Source of the DNA: a virus
IMG/VR virus record: IMGVR_UViG_3300026097_000876
Location: 186,001-250,000 of that record
Direction: 5' to 3' (one strand)
Length of the DNA: 64,000 bases
Below, piece by piece: positions 63,661-64,000 of this stretch. How positions within the stretch are numbered: position 1 is the stretch's first letter; each line of letters starts with the position of its first letter. A program made the position numbers and the translations under genes. Below the pieces are notes generated by a model, which saw nothing but the letters and a program-made list of their open reading frames with translations, ran no database searches and had not been told where the DNA came from.

Positions 63661-63661
63661 G

Positions 63662-64000
63662 TTATGCACTTTGTGCTGCTTGGATATACTTGCCAAACCG
63701 CTCGTGGAATTCATCAAAACATTCAATGGAGTCCGGATCAATAGGCAATGAGTATTGCGTAAGAGCAAGTTTAATGCCCATCACTACAAGCTCTGTATCA
63801 AAATTGTCCATAGCAAAACGCAAGAAGTTATTTACTTTGTTATCAAACTTCTTGTCATCTTTATCACAAGCATCTTTTAACTCGTAGCATAGCGATACTG
63901 TCAACGAGTACAATGCACTAATTTCTTTAGTCTTAATATCTTTGACTTTGCCGTTTAAAATATCTGTTGGATTAGGGAGTTTGCTAGCAACTTTTCGATG
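63662..64000 (-). CDS. C-terminal part of a phage protein, possibly MoxR-type ATPase
   Basis: The frame is open to the window edge, so the 5' end is outside; the visible 112 residues read HRKVASKLPNPTDILNGKVK, then KEISALYSLTVSLCYELKDA, a helical Asp/Lys-rich stretch and FHERFGKYIQAAQSA. A TTG at 63911-63913 could start a shorter protein but upstream codons continue in frame with no break. The helical C-terminal layout and the downstream VWA gene suggest the lid part of a MoxR-type AAA+ ATPase; no Walker motifs are visible here. A hairpin follows the stop. Confidence 0.65.
   Translation of the reverse strand, partial: HRKVASKLPNPTDILNGKVKDIKTKEISALYSLTVSLCYELKDACDKDDKKFDNKVNNFLRFAMDNFDTELVVMGIKLALTQYSLPIDPDSIECFDEFHERFGKYIQAAQSA

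Noticed and set aside
1-64000. tRNA or other structured RNA genes
   Set aside because: Coding density leaves almost no room and I saw no cloverleaf or rRNA-like stretch; no gene-free stretch exceeds about 130 bases.

Overview
The window is a stretch of a T4-like (contractile-tailed) phage genome, AT-rich and of the marine type. The evidence is a run of virion genes in T4-like order (tail-tube cap, gp53, hub, gp5-like spike, gp25, gp6, a giant gene in the gp7 position, fibres), T4-type late promoter octamers (ATAAATA) in front of virion genes, and a phage-type S-adenosylmethionine decarboxylase (speD) like those of marine myophages. There is no integrase, tRNA, CRISPR or photosynthesis gene. 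The host cannot be read from the sequence; a marine alphaproteobacterium or a picocyanobacterium would fit.

Layout. (1) 1-381: end of a minus-strand conserved phage gene with its own consensus sigma70-type promoter. (2) 0.46-33.0 kb, plus strand: late virion module. It holds the tail-tube cap, gp53/LysM wedge, an EF-hand-bearing hub protein, a spike with a C-terminal GH19-type lysozyme domain, gp25, gp6, a 4986-residue structural giant, a small wedge protein, three tandem paralogous fibres and one more tail protein. (3) 33.05-45.7 kb, plus strand: a tightly coupled operon that starts with one small phage gene and four or five glycosyltransferase-like genes. It continues with radical SAM enzymes (one twitch/SPASM type, plus two with the SPASM-like Cys domain on a separate gene), a small kinase-like protein, a DegT-type aminotransferase and four nitroreductase-like paralogues. 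(4) 45.74-48.7 kb: a perfect TTGACA-17-TATAAT promoter driving a radical SAM enzyme, a NodU/CmcH-type carbamoyltransferase and a methyltransferase. (5) 48.7-54.9 kb, minus strand: a six-gene operon encoding a complete PotABCD-like ABC importer, a B12-type radical SAM enzyme and an ATP-grasp ligase. (6) 55.0-59.7 kb, both strands: PP-loop ATPase, GNAT, a second B12-type radical SAM paralogue, two 2-oxoglutarate oxygenase-like proteins, a short SDR and SpeD. (7) 59.7-64.0 kb, minus strand: an Mtd-N-like fibre, conserved small phage genes, a HExxH/VWA protein and the 3' end of its probable MoxR-type ATPase partner.

The striking part is the roughly 26-kb accessory island (33-59.7 kb) set between virion and core phage genes. 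It combines transport, activation (ATP-grasp, PP-loop, kinase), carbon-skeleton chemistry (six radical SAM genes), redox tailoring (nitroreductase folds, oxygenases, SDR) and group transfer (carbamoyl, methyl, acetyl, amino, glycosyl). This looks like a phage-encoded pathway that takes in a small molecule, possibly polyamine-like, and builds or decorates a glycan or small product. The chemistry is inferred from families only; the product is unknown.
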